Below are positions 1-15,344 of a stretch of 36,443 nt of DNA, in pieces. The stretch's first letter is position 1; each line of letters opens with the position of its first letter. This DNA is from Acidimicrobiia bacterium (lineage in GTDB: Bacteria; Actinomycetota; Acidimicrobiia; Spongiisociales; Spongiisociaceae), in contig VXRE01000006.1 of NCBI GenBank assembly GCA_009838635.1, forward strand, positions 1 to 36,443, given 5' to 3'. The notes below the pieces were generated by a model. It was not told the origin of the DNA. It did not search any database and saw only the letters and a list, made by a program, of their open reading frames with translations. Both the position numbers and the translations under genes were made by a program.

Positions 1-974
1 GGGTGGGAGGGCAACCCGGCATAGGACACCCACGACACCCGGCTGTCCGCGTCCAGGAACTCGGCCACCGCCTGGGCGTTGGCCACATGGCGCTCCATCC
101 GCAAGGACAGCGTCTCCAGCCCCTGGAGCAGCAGGAACGAGTTGAATGGCGACAGGACCGCGCCCACATCCCGCATCAGCTCCATGCGGGCCTTCATCAG
201 GTAGGCGTACTCCCGGAAGTTCGCCCAGAAGGTGAGGTTGTGATAGGCCGGTGACGGCTCGACGATGGCGGGGAACCGTCCGTTGTCCCACGGGAAGACC
301 CCGCTCTCCACGATCACACCTGCGATCGAGGTGCCGTGGCCGCCGATGAACTTGGTGGCCGAGTGCACCACCACGTCGGCGCCGTACTCGATGGGCCGGC
401 ACAGCGCGGGGCTGGCGAAGGTGTTGTCCACCACCAGGGGTAGGCCGTAGGAGCGGGACAGATCGGCCATCGGCGCCAGGTCGAGGACGTCACCCGCCGG
501 GTTGCCGATCGTCTCTCCGTAGACGAGCCGGGTCCGGTCGGTGATGGCCTGCTCGATGGCATCGAGGTCGTTGGTGTCCACGAAGGTCGTGTCGATGCCC
601 ATCCGGCGGAGCGTCACGTCGAACTGGGTGAACGTCCCGCCGTACAGCGACCGGTTGGCGACGATGTGGTCCCCCACCTCGCAGAGGGTGAGCACCGCCA
701 CGAGCTGGGCCGCCATGCCGGAGGCGGTCGCCAGGCCGCCCAAGCCGCCCTCCAGGGAGGCCATGCGCTCCTCGAAGGCCGCGTTGGTGGGGTTCCCGAT
801 GCGCGTGTAGATGTTGCCGAAGCTCTGGAGGGCGAACAGGTCGGCGGCCTGCTGGGGATCCTCGAACACGTAGGAGGTGGTCTGGTAGATGGGCATGGCC
901 CGCGCACCGGTGTCGGGGTCCGGCCGCTGGCCGGCGTGGATGGAACGGGTGTCGAAGCCGAACTCGTGGCTCAT
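1..974 (-). CDS. metY: O-acetylhomoserine sulfhydrylase / PLP-dependent Cys/Met metabolism enzyme (3' end outside window)
   Basis: Minus-strand frame from CAT at 972-974 reads [39 protein letters not shown]...; [13 protein letters not shown]-lysine motif; adjacent to metX. Confidence 0.9.
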   Translation of the reverse strand, partial: MSHEFGFDTRSIHAGQRPDPDTGARAMPIYQTTSYVFEDPQQAADLFALQSFGNIYTRIGNPTNAAFEERMASLEGGLGGLATASGMAAQLVAVLTLCEVGDHIVANRSLYGGTFTQFDVTLRRMGIDTTFVDTNDLDAIEQAITDRTRLVYGETIGNPAGDVLDLAPMADLSRSYGLPLVVDNTFASPALCRPIEYGADVVVHSATKFIGGHGTSIAGVIVESGVFPWDNGRFPAIVEPSPAYHNLTFWANFREYAYLMKARMELMRDVGAVLSPFNSFLLLQGLETLSLRMERHVANAQAVAEFLDADSRVSWVSYAGLPSH

Positions 975-2191
975 CTGGCGCTTCTCCTGGACCGGGTCGT
1001 GGATGAGGGATCCCAATCGGATTCCAGATGGTAACGGAGGTGGGGCTCGAACAGATGCGGCTCGAGCAGGAAGGCATCGTGACCCTTCTCCGAGTGGACG
1101 GTAATCCAGTTGAAGTCCTGACCGGCCGCCTTCAACTCCTCCGCCAGCTCCTTCTGCTCGCCCGGGTAGTAGCACACGTCGGAGTCGATCGAGAAGACCA
1201 GATACTTGTGGGATCCGGCTGAGAGCATGTCCCGGAGCGTGATCCCCTTGCGCTCGGCCTCCGCATACAGATCGAAGTCCTGCCATGCCCACATTGTCCG
1301 CAGGTAAGCGTTGGCGTCGAAACGCTTGACGAACTTCTGGCCCTGATGCCACATGTAGCTCTCGATCGGAAGCCGTACCCGATCTCCGGACTCGGCCACC
1401 TCCCCCCTGGCCCGCTTCTTCATCTGGTCCAGCGAGACGAACGTCTTGTGCCCGATCATCCGGGCGAGGGCGAGGCCGGCGTCAGGCGCGTCCCCGTCGT
1501 AGTAGTTGCCGCCCTTGAAGTCCGGGTCGTTGTAGATGGCGTTGATCTGCTCGAAGTCATGTATCACGTGGAGGGTCGTGGCCCGCAGGCCTGCCGCGAT
1601 AGGAACGACGAAACGCACCCGATCGGGGTAGCGGACCGCCACGTCGAGGCACATCATCCCGCCCACGCTGCCACCTACCACCGCATGGAGTTTTCTCACC
1701 CCGAGGTGGTCCAGGAGCCGGAAGTGTGCCCGGACCGTGTCGCCCGCGGAGACGCGCGGGAAGTCGGGTCCGTAGGGCTTGCCGGTGAGCGGGTTGATGC
1801 TGGCGGGGCCGGTGGTGCCATAGCAATGACCCAGCCAGTTGGCGCAGATCACTGCGAACTTGTCCGTGTTGAGGGAGCGGCCCGACCCGATGAAGTCGTC
1901 CCACCACCCGGTATGCATCTCGTCGGTCCAGCGGTCCTCGGCGCCGGTGTAGTCACGGTTCTCTCCGGCCGCGTGGTGGCCGCCGGTGAGGGCGTGGAAA
2001 AGGAGGATGGCGTTGTCGCCGGCCTCGTTGAGCTCGCCGTAGACCTCGTAGGCGAGGGTTACCTCGGGCAGCACCTCGCCGCTCTCGCAGACGAACGGAT
2101 CCGATTCGCTGCCGAACGTGAAGAACCGGGTCTCGACCGGTCCGATGCCTTTGCCCATGAGTCCATTCCGAGTGCCTCTGGATCGGCGCAT
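971..2191 (-). CDS. metX: Homoserine O-acyltransferase (MetX, alpha/beta hydrolase); start may be internal at MGKGIG
   Basis: GGSVGGMM nucleophile elbow, HALTGGHHAAG, FSIDSDVCYYPGEQ, SEKGHDAFLLE; 4-bp overlap with metY start. Confidence 0.92.
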   Translation of the reverse strand: MRRSRGTRNGLMGKGIGPVETRFFTFGSESDPFVCESGEVLPEVTLAYEVYGELNEAGDNAILLFHALTGGHHAAGENRDYTGAEDRWTDEMHTGWWDDFIGSGRSLNTDKFAVICANWLGHCYGTTGPASINPLTGKPYGPDFPRVSAGDTVRAHFRLLDHLGVRKLHAVVGGSVGGMMCLDVAVRYPDRVRFVVPIAAGLRATTLHVIHDFEQINAIYNDPDFKGGNYYDGDAPDAGLALARMIGHKTFVSLDQMKKRARGEVAESGDRVRLPIESYMWHQGQKFVKRFDANAYLRTMWAWQDFDLYAEAERKGITLRDMLSAGSHKYLVFSIDSDVCYYPGEQKELAEELKAAGQDFNWITVHSEKGHDAFLLEPHLFEPHLRYHLESDWDPSSTTRSRRSAR

Positions 2192-2242
2192 ACGATATCA
2201 ACCTATCCGGCCATCCCGGACATCGGGGGTGGAGCGGATCCC

Positions 2243-2875
2243 CTACAGCTCCCGCCGGTCCGCCAGGGCCCTGCCGAGGGTGATCTCGTCGGCGTAGTCC
2301 ATGTCGCCCCCGACCGGCAGACCGCTGGCCGGACGGGTAACGGTTACGCCGAAGGGCTTGAAGCGTCGCGCCAGGTACATGGCGGTGGTATCCCCCTCGA
2401 TGGTGGGATTGGTGGCGATGATGATCTCGATCCGCGACTCCCCGGTCCCCGCGCCGTTGTCCCTGTGCCGGTCCCGGAGCTCCTCGATCCGGAGCTCGAG
2501 TTCCTCTATCCGGAGCTGGGAGGGTCCTATACCGTCGATGGGCGAGAGAGCGCCGCCCAGCACGTGGTACTGCCCGGCGAACTCGCGCGTACGCTCGATG
2601 ACCGCTATGTCCTGGGCCCGCTCGACCACGCAGATGTACCCGGGCTCGCGGCGAGGATCGCGGCAGATCGAGCACTCCTCCCCCGCGGTGACGTTGTAGC
2701 AACGAGAGCAGAAGGAAGTCTGCTCGCGCAGGTCGATGATCGCCCCCGCCAAGCGGCGAGCGTCAGCCTCCTCTACGTTCAGCAGATGGAAGGCGAGACG
2801 CTGGGCGGACTTGCGACCCACCCCGGGAAGCCTGCTCAGCTCGTCGATCAGTCGTTGAACGGGACGCTCGAACAT
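2243..2875 (-). CDS. recR: Recombination protein RecR
   Basis: [19 protein letters not shown]4 zinc motif (CSRCYN..CSIC), Toprim [36 protein letters not shown]. Confidence 0.95.
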   Translation of the reverse strand: MFERPVQRLIDELSRLPGVGRKSAQRLAFHLLNVEEADARRLAGAIIDLREQTSFCSRCYNVTAGEECSICRDPRREPGYICVVERAQDIAVIERTREFAGQYHVLGGALSPIDGIGPSQLRIEELELRIEELRDRHRDNGAGTGESRIEIIIATNPTIEGDTTAMYLARRFKPFGVTVTRPASGLPVGGDMDYADEITLGRALADRREL

Positions 2876-2931
2876 CAGCCTGACCAGGGTAGTCGGTGAC
2901 AGTGACGAAACCGTCGCATCCTCGCCTACGC

Positions 2932-4737
2932 CTAATCGGGCTGGACCTCCTGGACGTTCAGTTCGGACTCGCGCAGCAGAAGCTCCGCCTGATGCATGGC
3001 CGCCTTCGGGTCCACCTGCGGCGGCGCCGGCGAGGGAGCGGGCTCGTCCACCGGCTCGGCAGGATCAGGGGCGTCCGGCTCCGGCCCTGACTCGGGCATC
3101 GGATCCGGCGGGGGTGAGGGATCCGGTCCGGCACCCTGGCCCTGCGACCCGCCGGGCGCGCCCGCCATCCGGAAGTCGATCCTCACCGACCTGCCGAGGA
3201 GCCTCTCTCCCTCCCGAGCGAGCAGCGCGGCCAGATCGGCGTCCGTAGAGAGGGTCTTGTAGTGAAGCTCGTACCCGGCCGGAAGGTGCAGCACCAGAGC
3301 GGAACCGTCCACTGCGCCCGGAACAGCCTCGCGGAAGAACGCACCCAGCCTGCCACCCAACCCTTCGATGACCGCGTTGCTGAGCTGCGGCCAGATGCGG
3401 TCCAGGTCCGCATCGGCGAGTGGCTGGTCGGACGCCGGGACGGATAGAGGCTCTTGAGGCGGAGAGGCCGGAGTGTCCGCCGGGGCTTCGGCAGGGGCGT
3501 CCGGAGTGGATGCGGCCGGGGCGGAGGTCGCCGAGGCAGTAGCGGCCGGGGCCGGGACGACCGGGGCCGGGCTGCGGACGGGCGCGACCGGCCGGCCTTT
3601 CTCGAGCCGCTCGATCCGCCGCAGCAGTCCGTCCGGGCGGTCGTCCAGCTCGGGGCGGGATAGCTTCAGGACCGCCAGCTCCAGCATCATGCGCTCGTCC
3701 CGACCCTCCCTGAGCTTGACCAGCGCCTCTCCCAGGATGTCGATCGACCTCATCACCAGAGCCGCCGGCATCCTGCCTGCCACCTCCTGCCAGTGCTCGA
3801 TCACCTCAGGCGGCTCGTCGGTGAACTCCCTCACATCCGAGCTGTAGTGGGTGAGGAAGACCCCCCGGAAGAACCCCAGCGCATCGCCGGCGAAGCGCCG
3901 CAGATCGACGCCGCCCGCCGACAGATGGGCCACCAACTCGAGGGCGGCGGCGGGCGCCTCGTCAGCAACCGCATCCACCAGCTTCATGAGCGACTCGGGC
4001 CCGGCCACGCCGAGCGCCGCCTGGACGCCTTCCTCGGTGACGGTACCGTCCCTGGCGGCTACCTGCTCGAGGAGGCTCAACGAGTCCCGGACCGACCCGG
4101 CAGCCCGCCGAGCCACCGCCAGCAGGGCGCCGTCGGCGGCCTCGAACCCCTCGGCCTCGGCGATCCACCTCAGGTGGTCGGTCAGGGTGTCGGTCGGCAC
4201 CAGATGGAAGTCGAACCGCTGGCTTCTCGAACGGACCGTGTCGAGCAACCGGTAGGGCTCGGTGGTGGCCAGCACGAAGTGCACGTGCTCGGGTGGCTCC
4301 TCCAGGGTCTTCAGCAGGGCGTTGGCGGCCGACTTGGTGAGCATGTGGGCTTCATCGAGGATGAACACCCGCCGAGCACCCCCCACCGACGCCACCGTGG
4401 ACACCCCGGCGCGCAGTTCCCTGATGTCCTCCACCTTGTTGTGGGAGGCGGCATCGAGCTCCATCACGTCCATGGAGGCTGATGACGCCACGCCCGCACA
4501 GGACGGGCAGGCGCCGCACGGCTCGCTGTCCGGATCCCGGTCGGGACAGTTCAGGGCCATGGCCAGCAGGCGGGCGGTGGTGGTCTTGCCCGTGCCTCTG
4601 GGACCGGTGAACAGGTAGGCGTGAGCCACCCGACCTCCGGCGATCTCCCTGGCCAGGGTCACGGTGACATGCTCCTGGCCGATTACCTGATCGAAGCGCT
4701 GCGGCCGGTACTTGCGGTAGAGCGCCTGGTACTCCAT
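2932..4737 (-). CDS. dnaX: DNA polymerase III subunit gamma/tau
   Basis: [24 protein letters not shown] start (in-frame alternative ATG at 4755), Walker [13 protein letters not shown], Zn cysteines [30 protein letters not shown]; Pro/Ala-rich C-terminal linker. Confidence 0.95.
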   Translation of the reverse strand: MEYQALYRKYRPQRFDQVIGQEHVTVTLAREIAGGRVAHAYLFTGPRGTGKTTTARLLAMALNCPDRDPDSEPCGACPSCAGVASSASMDVMELDAASHNKVEDIRELRAGVSTVASVGGARRVFILDEAHMLTKSAANALLKTLEEPPEHVHFVLATTEPYRLLDTVRSRSQRFDFHLVPTDTLTDHLRWIAEAEGFEAADGALLAVARRAAGSVRDSLSLLEQVAARDGTVTEEGVQAALGVAGPESLMKLVDAVADEAPAAALELVAHLSAGGVDLRRFAGDALGFFRGVFLTHYSSDVREFTDEPPEVIEHWQEVAGRMPAALVMRSIDILGEALVKLREGRDERMMLELAVLKLSRPELDDRPDGLLRRIERLEKGRPVAPVRSPAPVVPAPAATASATSAPAASTPDAPAEAPADTPASPPQEPLSVPASDQPLADADLDRIWPQLSNAVIEGLGGRLGAFFREAVPGAVDGSALVLHLPAGYELHYKTLSTDADLAALLAREGERLLGRSVRIDFRMAGAPGGSQGQGAGPDPSPPPDPMPESGPEPDAPDPAEPVDEPAPSPAPPQVDPKAAMHQAELLLRESELNVQEVQPD

Positions 4738-4799
4738 CGCCGGAAGCGTACTCATCCGGCGCGGGCCGGCAACCTGGACGGCCTCGCTATCGTCGGAGC

Positions 4800-5795
4800 G
4801 TGGTCGTCCATGCGGAACCCTTCCGGCACGTTGCCCGCGAGGCTCGAGAGAACTCCGAATTCCTGCGGATGGCACCCGCCGCCACCAAGGCTGCCGAGTC
4901 CAAGGGCCGGGAGAGTCCGGAGGAGCCCGACCCGCTCCGTACCGCATTCGAGCGGGACCGCGACCGCATCGTCCACTCCAACGCCTTCCGGCGGCTGGCT
5001 CGCAAGACCCAGGTGTTCATCGACCCCGGCAACGACCATTTCGTCACCAGGCTCACCCACACGCTCCAGGTCGCCCAGATCGGACGCTCGATGGCGGTTG
5101 CGCTCGGCCTGAACGAGTCCTTGACCGAGGCCATCTGCCTGGGTCACGACATCGGGCACGCCCCATTCGGTCACACCGGAGAGGACGCCCTCGACGAGAT
5201 GCTCGACGGGGGTTGGGTCCATGCCGATCACTCGGTGCGGATCCTGTCAGTGATCGAGCCGCTCAACCTCACCTGGGAGACGCGGGACGGCATCCGCGCC
5301 CACCCGTGGCGGATCGAGGAAGGGCCCACCACCCCGGAAGGGGCCCTGTGCCGCTACGCCGACCGGATCGCCTACCTCAGCCATGATCCCGTCGATGCCA
5401 TGCGGGCCGGGATCATCCGCTACCAGGACCTGCCGTTCCGGGCGCAAGCCCTGCTCGGCGACCAGCACGGGCGTTGGGTGACCGCGATGGTGCACGCGGT
5501 GATCGACGGCTCGATCAGTGCCGGCCGCGTCCGGATGGCCCCCGATGTGGCCGAAGCCATGGACGATTTGCGGAATTTCATGTTCGAGCGGGTCTACCTT
5601 CGGGCTGAGGGTCAACCTCTGAGGAGGCAGGCCATGGCCGTGGTCCAGGACCTGGTCCGCTACTACGAGGCGCACCCGTCCGAGATTCCCCCCTCCGCGC
5701 GGCGGTCCGACTCTCCGCAGCGCCAAGCGGTCGATTACGTGGCCGGCATGACCGACCGTTTCGCCAACCGGGTCCACGCGGCTCGCTGCGGGTAG
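4800..5795 (+). CDS. dgt: Deoxyguanosinetriphosphate triphosphohydrolase-like HD protein
   Basis: FRRLARKTQVF, RLTHTLQVAQIGRSMA, HDIGHAPFGHTGE HD-domain signatures; exact start uncertain. Confidence 0.9.
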   Translation: MVVHAEPFRHVAREARENSEFLRMAPAATKAAESKGRESPEEPDPLRTAFERDRDRIVHSNAFRRLARKTQVFIDPGNDHFVTRLTHTLQVAQIGRSMAVALGLNESLTEAICLGHDIGHAPFGHTGEDALDEMLDGGWVHADHSVRILSVIEPLNLTWETRDGIRAHPWRIEEGPTTPEGALCRYADRIAYLSHDPVDAMRAGIIRYQDLPFRAQALLGDQHGRWVTAMVHAVIDGSISAGRVRMAPDVAEAMDDLRNFMFERVYLRAEGQPLRRQAMAVVQDLVRYYEAHPSEIPPSARRSDSPQRQAVDYVAGMTDRFANRVHAARCG

Positions 5796-5801
5796 GGCGA
5801 G

Positions 5802-6836
5802 ATGCTCCGACCGGTGATCCTGGCGGGAGGATCGGGCACCCGGCTGTGGCCGCTGTCGCGTCCCGAGCATCCCAAGCCGCTGGTCCGACCGGCCGGCGGG
5901 CGTTCGATGTTGCAGGAGACCCTCCTGCGCGCCGCCCTGCTCCCGGAACCGGCGGATCCGATCATCGTGTGCGGTGAGGGCCACTACCAGCCCGTATCCG
6001 ACCAACTGGCCGAGATAGGGGTGAAACGCTTCCAGGCGGTGCTGGAACCGGTGGGCCGCAACACCGCTCCCGCCGCAGCCGCAGCCGCGTTGCTGTCGGC
6101 GGCGGACGACCTGCTGCTGGTGCTCCCGGCCGACCATGCCGTCAGAGACACCGCAGCCTTCGTCGAGGTGGTGGAGCGAGCCACGGCCGCCGCCCGGGCC
6201 GGCTGGCTGGTCACCTTCGGCGTCACGCCGGACCGGCCCGAGACCGGATACGGCTATATCGAGCACGGGCCGGCCGTCGCCGACCTCCCGGGCGTGATCA
6301 GGATCGCCTCGTTCCGCGAGAAACCGGACCGTCCGACCGCCCGCCGTTACGTCGATTCGGGCCGCTACTCATGGAACTCCGGCATGTTCCTGTTCCGGGC
6401 CGGCACCCTCGTCGACGAACTGCGGTCAGCCAGTCCCGGCATTGTCCGCCAGGTACGGGCCGCGCTCGGCGGCCGGGGCGGCGAAGGTCCGGTGGTGTTG
6501 GAGGAGCAGGCCTTCTCAGCCTGTCCGGAGGGCTCCATCGACCGGGTGGTAATGGAGCGGACCCGTCGCGGCGCCATGGCGCCCTTCGAGGCGGGATGGT
6601 CCGACCTGGGGTCCTGGGCCGCTCTCTGGGAGAGAGCCACCAGAGACGAGCACGGGAACGTGGTGGCCGGGCCTGCCGAGGTGCGCTCGGTCTCGTCCAG
6701 CTACGTCTCGGCCGGGGAGCGGCCCGTCCTGGTACTCGGCCTCGACGGGGTCATAGTGGTGGATACCGGGGACGCGGTCCTCGTGGCGGCCATGGACCTG
6801 GCCCAGGACGTCAGGCCCCCTGAGCATAGTTGTTAG
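5802..6836 (+). CDS. manC: Mannose-1-phosphate guanylyltransferase
   Basis: LAGGSGTRLWPLSRPEHPKPL, LPADHAV, FREKPDRPTA, WNSGMFLFRA, SDLGSWAALWE. Confidence 0.9.
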   Translation: MLRPVILAGGSGTRLWPLSRPEHPKPLVRPAGGRSMLQETLLRAALLPEPADPIIVCGEGHYQPVSDQLAEIGVKRFQAVLEPVGRNTAPAAAAAALLSAADDLLLVLPADHAVRDTAAFVEVVERATAAARAGWLVTFGVTPDRPETGYGYIEHGPAVADLPGVIRIASFREKPDRPTARRYVDSGRYSWNSGMFLFRAGTLVDELRSASPGIVRQVRAALGGRGGEGPVVLEEQAFSACPEGSIDRVVMERTRRGAMAPFEAGWSDLGSWAALWERATRDEHGNVVAGPAEVRSVSSSYVSAGERPVLVLGLDGVIVVDTGDAVLVAAMDLAQDVRPPEHSC

Positions 6837-6850
6837 TTGCTAGTTGCTAG
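6827..6850 (+). repeat. Heptad TAG array at 3' end of manC
   Basis: TAG at 6827, 6834 (manC stop), 6841, 6848; exact 7-nt spacing. Confidence 0.85.
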
Positions 6851-6888
6851 TCGTTAATTGCACTAACAACCAGCAATACGAAACTCTG

Positions 6889-7053
6889 TCAAGGACTGCT
6901 TCCCCAAACAGCCACGAAGTTAAGCCTCTCCCCCCGCCAAGGCCACGCCGCCACGAACGCGATCTTCTCAAACGGGTCGGCTGGCCGCAACAACTGCAAC
7001 TCTTCCTCATAGCCGACCTGCCTGTGAGGGCGTTGATTAGTAGTTGGTAATAA
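6889..7053 (-). pseudogene. Start-less 54-codon open frame, possible protein relic between manC and rpoC
   Basis: Minus frame reads LLPTTNQRPHRQVGYEEELQLLRPADPFEKIAFVAAWPWRGERLNFVAVWGSSP*; no ATG; flanked by heptad TAG arrays. Confidence 0.3.
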
Positions 7054-7081
7054 CTAGCAACTAGAAACTAGGGGCTAGAAA

Positions 7082-7084
<3 letters not shown>
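7054..7084 (-). repeat. Heptad TAG array at 3' end of rpoC
   Basis: CTA (TAG on minus) at 7082 (rpoC stop), 7075, 7068, 7061, 7054; exact 7-nt spacing. Confidence 0.9.
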
Positions 7085-11118
<4,034 letters not shown>

Positions 11119-11122
<4 letters not shown>

Positions 11123-14100
11123 CCTTCTTCCCTGCGCTCCGGACGCGACAGATCGATTCCGAGTGACTCCGACGTGCGATAGAGGTCCTCATCCAGGTCT
11201 CTGAACTGGACTTCCTCTCCCGCCGACAGCAACTCTACGTTGAGACACAGGCTCTGCATCTCTTTGATTAGCACCTTGAAGGACTCCGGGATCCCCGGTT
11301 CGGGTATGTTGTCGCCCTTGACGATCGACTCGTAGACCTTGACCCGACCCAGGACATCGTCCGACTTGATGGTCAGCAGCTCCTGGAGGGCGTAGGCGGC
11401 GCCGTAGGCCTCGAGAGCCCACACCTCCATCTCTCCGAAGCGCTGGCCGCCGAACTGCGCCTTACCGCCCAACGGCTGCTGGGTGATCATCGAGTAAGGA
11501 CCGGTCGAACGGGCATGGAGCTTGTCATCCACCAGGTGGACCAGCTTGAGGATGTAGAGGTATCCCACCGTGATGGTCGTGTCGAAGGGCCTCCCGGTCC
11601 GCCCGTCGTAGAGAGTCGCCTTGCCGTCGTCGCCCACCAGGCGCATCCCGTCCCGGTTGGGGAGGCTGTTGGCGATGACGTCGCGTATCTCGCTCTGTCG
11701 GGCCCCGTCGAACACAGGCGTGGCCACGCGAGAGCGGGGCGGCCTGCCCTCCGCCGCCGGGGTCTCGCTCTTGAAGGGGCGCCATCCCTGAGCGGCGGCC
11801 CATCCGAGATGCGTCTCCAGCACCTGGCCGAGGTTCATCCGGGATGGAACGCCCAGCGGCGAGAGCACGATGTCGATAGGGGTCCCGTCCGCCAGGAAGG
11901 GCATGTCCTCCTCCGGGAGGATCTTGGCGATCACGCCCTTGTTGCCGTGCCGGCCCGCCAGCTTGTCCCCTTCGGAGATCTTGCGCTGGCTGGCCACGCA
12001 CACCCGTACCAGCTCGTTGACCCCGGGCTGGAGATCGTCGTAGCCGTCCGCCCGCCGGTAGACCCGTACATCGATCACCTTGCCGGACTCGCCGTGGGGA
12101 ACCTTGAGGGAGGAGTCCCTGACCTCTCGGGCCTTCTCCCCGAAGATGGCCCGAAGCAGGCGCTCCTCCGGGGTCATCTCGGTCTCACCCTTGGGTGTCA
12201 CCTTGCCGACCAGGTAGTCGCCCGGTCCCACATTGGCGCCCACCCGGATAACGCCCTCGTCGTCGAGGTCCTTGAGTACCTCCTCCGCTACGTTCGGAAT
12301 GTCGCGGGTGATCTCCTCGGCGCCCAACTTGGTATCGCGGGCGTCGACCTCGTACTCCTCGATATGGATCGAGGTCAGCACGTCGTTCTTGACCAGACGC
12401 TCGCTGAGGACTACGGCGTCCTCGAAGTTGTGGCCCTTCCACGGCATGAATGCGGCCAGCAGGTTCTTGCCCAGCGCCAGCTCGCCCGCCTCGGTGGAGG
12501 GCCCGTCGGCGATCACGGTCCCCGCCGATATCTCGTCACCGATGTCCACCACCGGCTTCTGGTTGATCGAGGTGCCCTGGTTGGAGCGCTCGAACTTGCG
12601 GAGCCGGTAGCGGTGCTCCTCATCGGTTCCGGTTTCGGAGATCACGATCTCGTTGCCGTTGATGGAGGTCACCACGCCCGCCACCTCGGAGGTGATCAGA
12701 TCACCGGAGTCCTGGGCGGCCCTGGCTTCCACGCCCGTGCCCACGAGAGGCGCCTCGGCCTGGAGCAGCGGAACCGCCTGGCGTTGCATGTTGGAGCCCA
12801 TGAGCGCCCGGTTGGCGTCGTCGTGCTCGAGGAACGGGATCAGGGAGGTGGCCACCGAGACGATCTGCTTGGGTGAGATGTCCATGTAGTCGACGTCCCT
12901 GGGCGGTACCCGGTCGATCTCGCCGCCGGCTCGCCGGACCAGAACCCGGTCGCGAACGAAGGTGCCGTCCAGGTTCAACTCCGAGTTGGCCTGGGCGATC
13001 ACGAAGCGCTCCTCCTCCGAAGCGGTCAGGTGCTTGGTGACATCGGTCACCCGGCCGTCCTTGACCTCGCGGTAGGGGGTCTCGATGAAGCCGAACCGAT
13101 TGACCCTGGCATAGCTGGCGAGGGACCCGATCAACCCGATGTTGGGACCCTCGGGGGTTTCGATGGGGCACATACGCCCGTAGTGGGAGGGATGGACGTC
13201 CCGCACCTCGAAGCCTGCCCGCTCCCGTGATACGCCGCCCGGACCCAGCGCCGACAGGCGCCTCCTGTGGGTGAGCCCGGCCAGTGGGTTGGGCTGGTCC
13301 ATGAACTGGCTGAGCTGGCTGGACCCGAAGAACTCCTTGATCGAGCCCACCACCGGCCGGATGTTGATGAGGGAGGTGGGCGTGATGGAGTCCGGGTCCT
13401 GGGTGGACATCCGCTCCCTCACCTGGCGTTCCATCCGGCTCAGACCCACCCGGATCTGGTTCTGGACCAGCTCCCCGACCGTCCGTACCCGGCGGTTTCC
13501 GAAGTGGTCCGTGTCGTCGGTGCGGACCACCACCTCGGTACCGGCCCGGGTGGTCATGGTCTCCTTACCCTGCTGGAGGTGGATCAGGTAGCGGATGGTG
13601 TCGATGAAGTCGTCCTGGGTGAAGAGACCGTTCTCGGACGAGTGTCCCCCCGGGTTCTCGAACTTCTGGTTGACCTTGTAGCGGCCTACCTCGGTGAGGT
13701 CGTAGCGCTTCGAGTTGAAGAAGATGGATCCGATCAGGCCCTTGGCGGAGTCCAGGGTGGTCGGCTCGCCGGGGCGTTGCTTGCGGTAGAAGTCGAGCAT
13801 GGCATCCTCGACGTCACCCACCGGGTCCTTGTCCAGGGTGTTGGCGATGACATCCGCGTCATGGAACAGGCGGAGTATCTCGTCATCGGTCTCGGCGATG
13901 CCCAGCGCCCTCACGAACGACGTGATGTACTGGCGCCGCTTGCGGTCCACCCGTACGCCGACCGTGTCGCGCTTGTCGATGTCGAACTGCATCCATGCGC
14001 CCTGGCCGGGTATCACCTTGGCGCCGTACACGTCCTTGTCAGAGGCCTTGTCCACCGAGTGGTCGAAGTACACGCCCGGAGACCGAACCAGCTGGCTCAC

Positions 14101-14487
14101 CACCACCCGCTCGGTGCCATTGATGATGAAGGTGCCGTTGCGGGTCATCATCGGGAAGTCGCCCAGGAACACCCTCTGTTCCTTGATCTCGCCGGTGTTG
14201 CGGTTCACGAACCGGGCGATCACGTGAAGGGGCTTGGAGTAGCTCGTGTCCCGCTCCTTCGCCTCCTCCTCGGTCATCAGCGGCTCCCCGAAGTAGTGAT
14301 CGCTGAGGTCGAGAGCCAGCTGCCCGCCGAAGTCCTCGATGGGTGAGAGCTGCTGGAATATACGGCTGAGGCCTTCTTCGAGGAACCAGCTGAAGGACTC
14401 GCGCTGGACCGCGATGAGGTCGGGCAGGGGGCTGACCTCGGGGATCTTGGAGAAGGACAGTCGATCAACAGCGGGGGCTATGGCCAA
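11119..14487 (-). CDS. rpoB: DNA-directed RNA polymerase subunit beta
   Basis: [75 protein letters not shown] start with AGGAGG upstream. Confidence 0.98.
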
Positions 14488-14683
14488 AGCTTCCTCCTAA
14501 TAGATACCCGACCGGCATGACCGGCCGGCTTGACTCACTTGACCCGATACATCCGTGTTCCGACGCCAAACGGACACGAACGATCACCATGCTCTCCGAA
14601 AGTCGGTCGCCATCAGGCGGGATGTGTGAAGGTACGCGTGCTCTCCCGACACCATAGGGCACAGCAAACCGGTAGTTTAGCAC

Positions 14684-14748
14684 GCGGCAAAGCCGCCTAA
14701 ACCCGAAGCCTTAGGCGGAAATCAACTCCTATCGACGGGTTCCCGTCG
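14684..14748 (-). promoter_or_regulatory. Structured rplL-rpoB intergenic RNA (candidate attenuator/processing hairpins)
   Basis: CGACGGG(14733-14739)-tt-CCCGTCG(14742-14748); CCGCCTAA(14693-14700)-10 nt-TTAGGCGG(14711-14718); overlapping alternative GCGGC(14684-14688)-aaa-GCCGC(14692-14696). Confidence 0.45.
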
Positions 14749-14891
14749 CTTGACCCTACGGGCTAAGCCGTCCACTTCGCGGTGATGTTAACGGGAGACC
14801 CGACCAGCCGCCAGTCTTAGTTGCTGGTTTAGGTTCTAGTCGGCAGTTTCATTGTTTGCTAACCATGCCCTACCAACTACAACCTACCGGA

Positions 14892-15278
14892 CTAGCGGAT
14901 CTCGACCGAGCCTCCGACCGCCTCGATCTTCTCCTTGGCAGCGTTGGCCTCGTCCTTGGAGACCGCCTCGAGAACGGTGCTGGGGAGACCGTCCACGACC
15001 GCCTTGGCCTCCTTGAGCCCGAGACTGGTCATGGCCCGGACTTCCTTGATGACCTGGATCTTCTTGTCGCCGGATCCGGTGAGCACCACGTCGAACTCCG
15101 TCTGCTCCTCGGCGGGCGCCTCGGCCCCGGCGCCGTCACCGGCGGCGACCGCCATCGCCATCGGGGCTGCCGCGGTCACATCGAAGTGCTCCTCGAAAGC
15201 GTCGAGAAACTCCTTGAGCTCGAGGACCGTCATCCCCTCGAACACACCCAACAGTTCTTCAGTAGTCATGCTGGCCAT
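14892..15278 (-). CDS. rplL: 50S ribosomal protein L7/L12
   Basis: [30 protein letters not shown]..., [43 protein letters not shown] 6 nt before ATG. Confidence 0.97.
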   Translation of the reverse strand: MASMTTEELLGVFEGMTVLELKEFLDAFEEHFDVTAAAPMAMAVAAGDGAGAEAPAEEQTEFDVVLTGSGDKKIQVIKEVRAMTSLGLKEAKAVVDGLPSTVLEAVSKDEANAAKEKIEAVGGSVEIR

Positions 15279-15344
15279 TGCCATCCTCCTAGATTCCGTT
15301 CGTTCGGCCGGTGCGGGCACCGGTGGCCGCGTCTGGACCCGGCC

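Noticed and set aside
1346-2899. 517-aa plus-strand ORF over metX/recR
   Set aside because: Antisense to two clearly conserved genes; no recognisable motifs.
3430-3600. Low-complexity Ala/Pro-rich repeat in dnaX
   Set aside because: Common flexible linker in gamma/tau; no evidence of a programmed frameshift slippery site.
6903-6935. 5S rRNA-like stretch (ccacgaagttaagcctctc) near manC
   Set aside because: Only a ~16-nt match to the 5S core; flanking sequence does not match 5S and no rRNA operon is nearby. Probably chance.
13250-13330. Rifampicin-resistance type substitution in rpoB (MDQPNPL)
   Set aside because: Key positions (H, R, S of [13 protein letters not shown]) are conserved; the Asn-to-Pro difference is more likely lineage variation.
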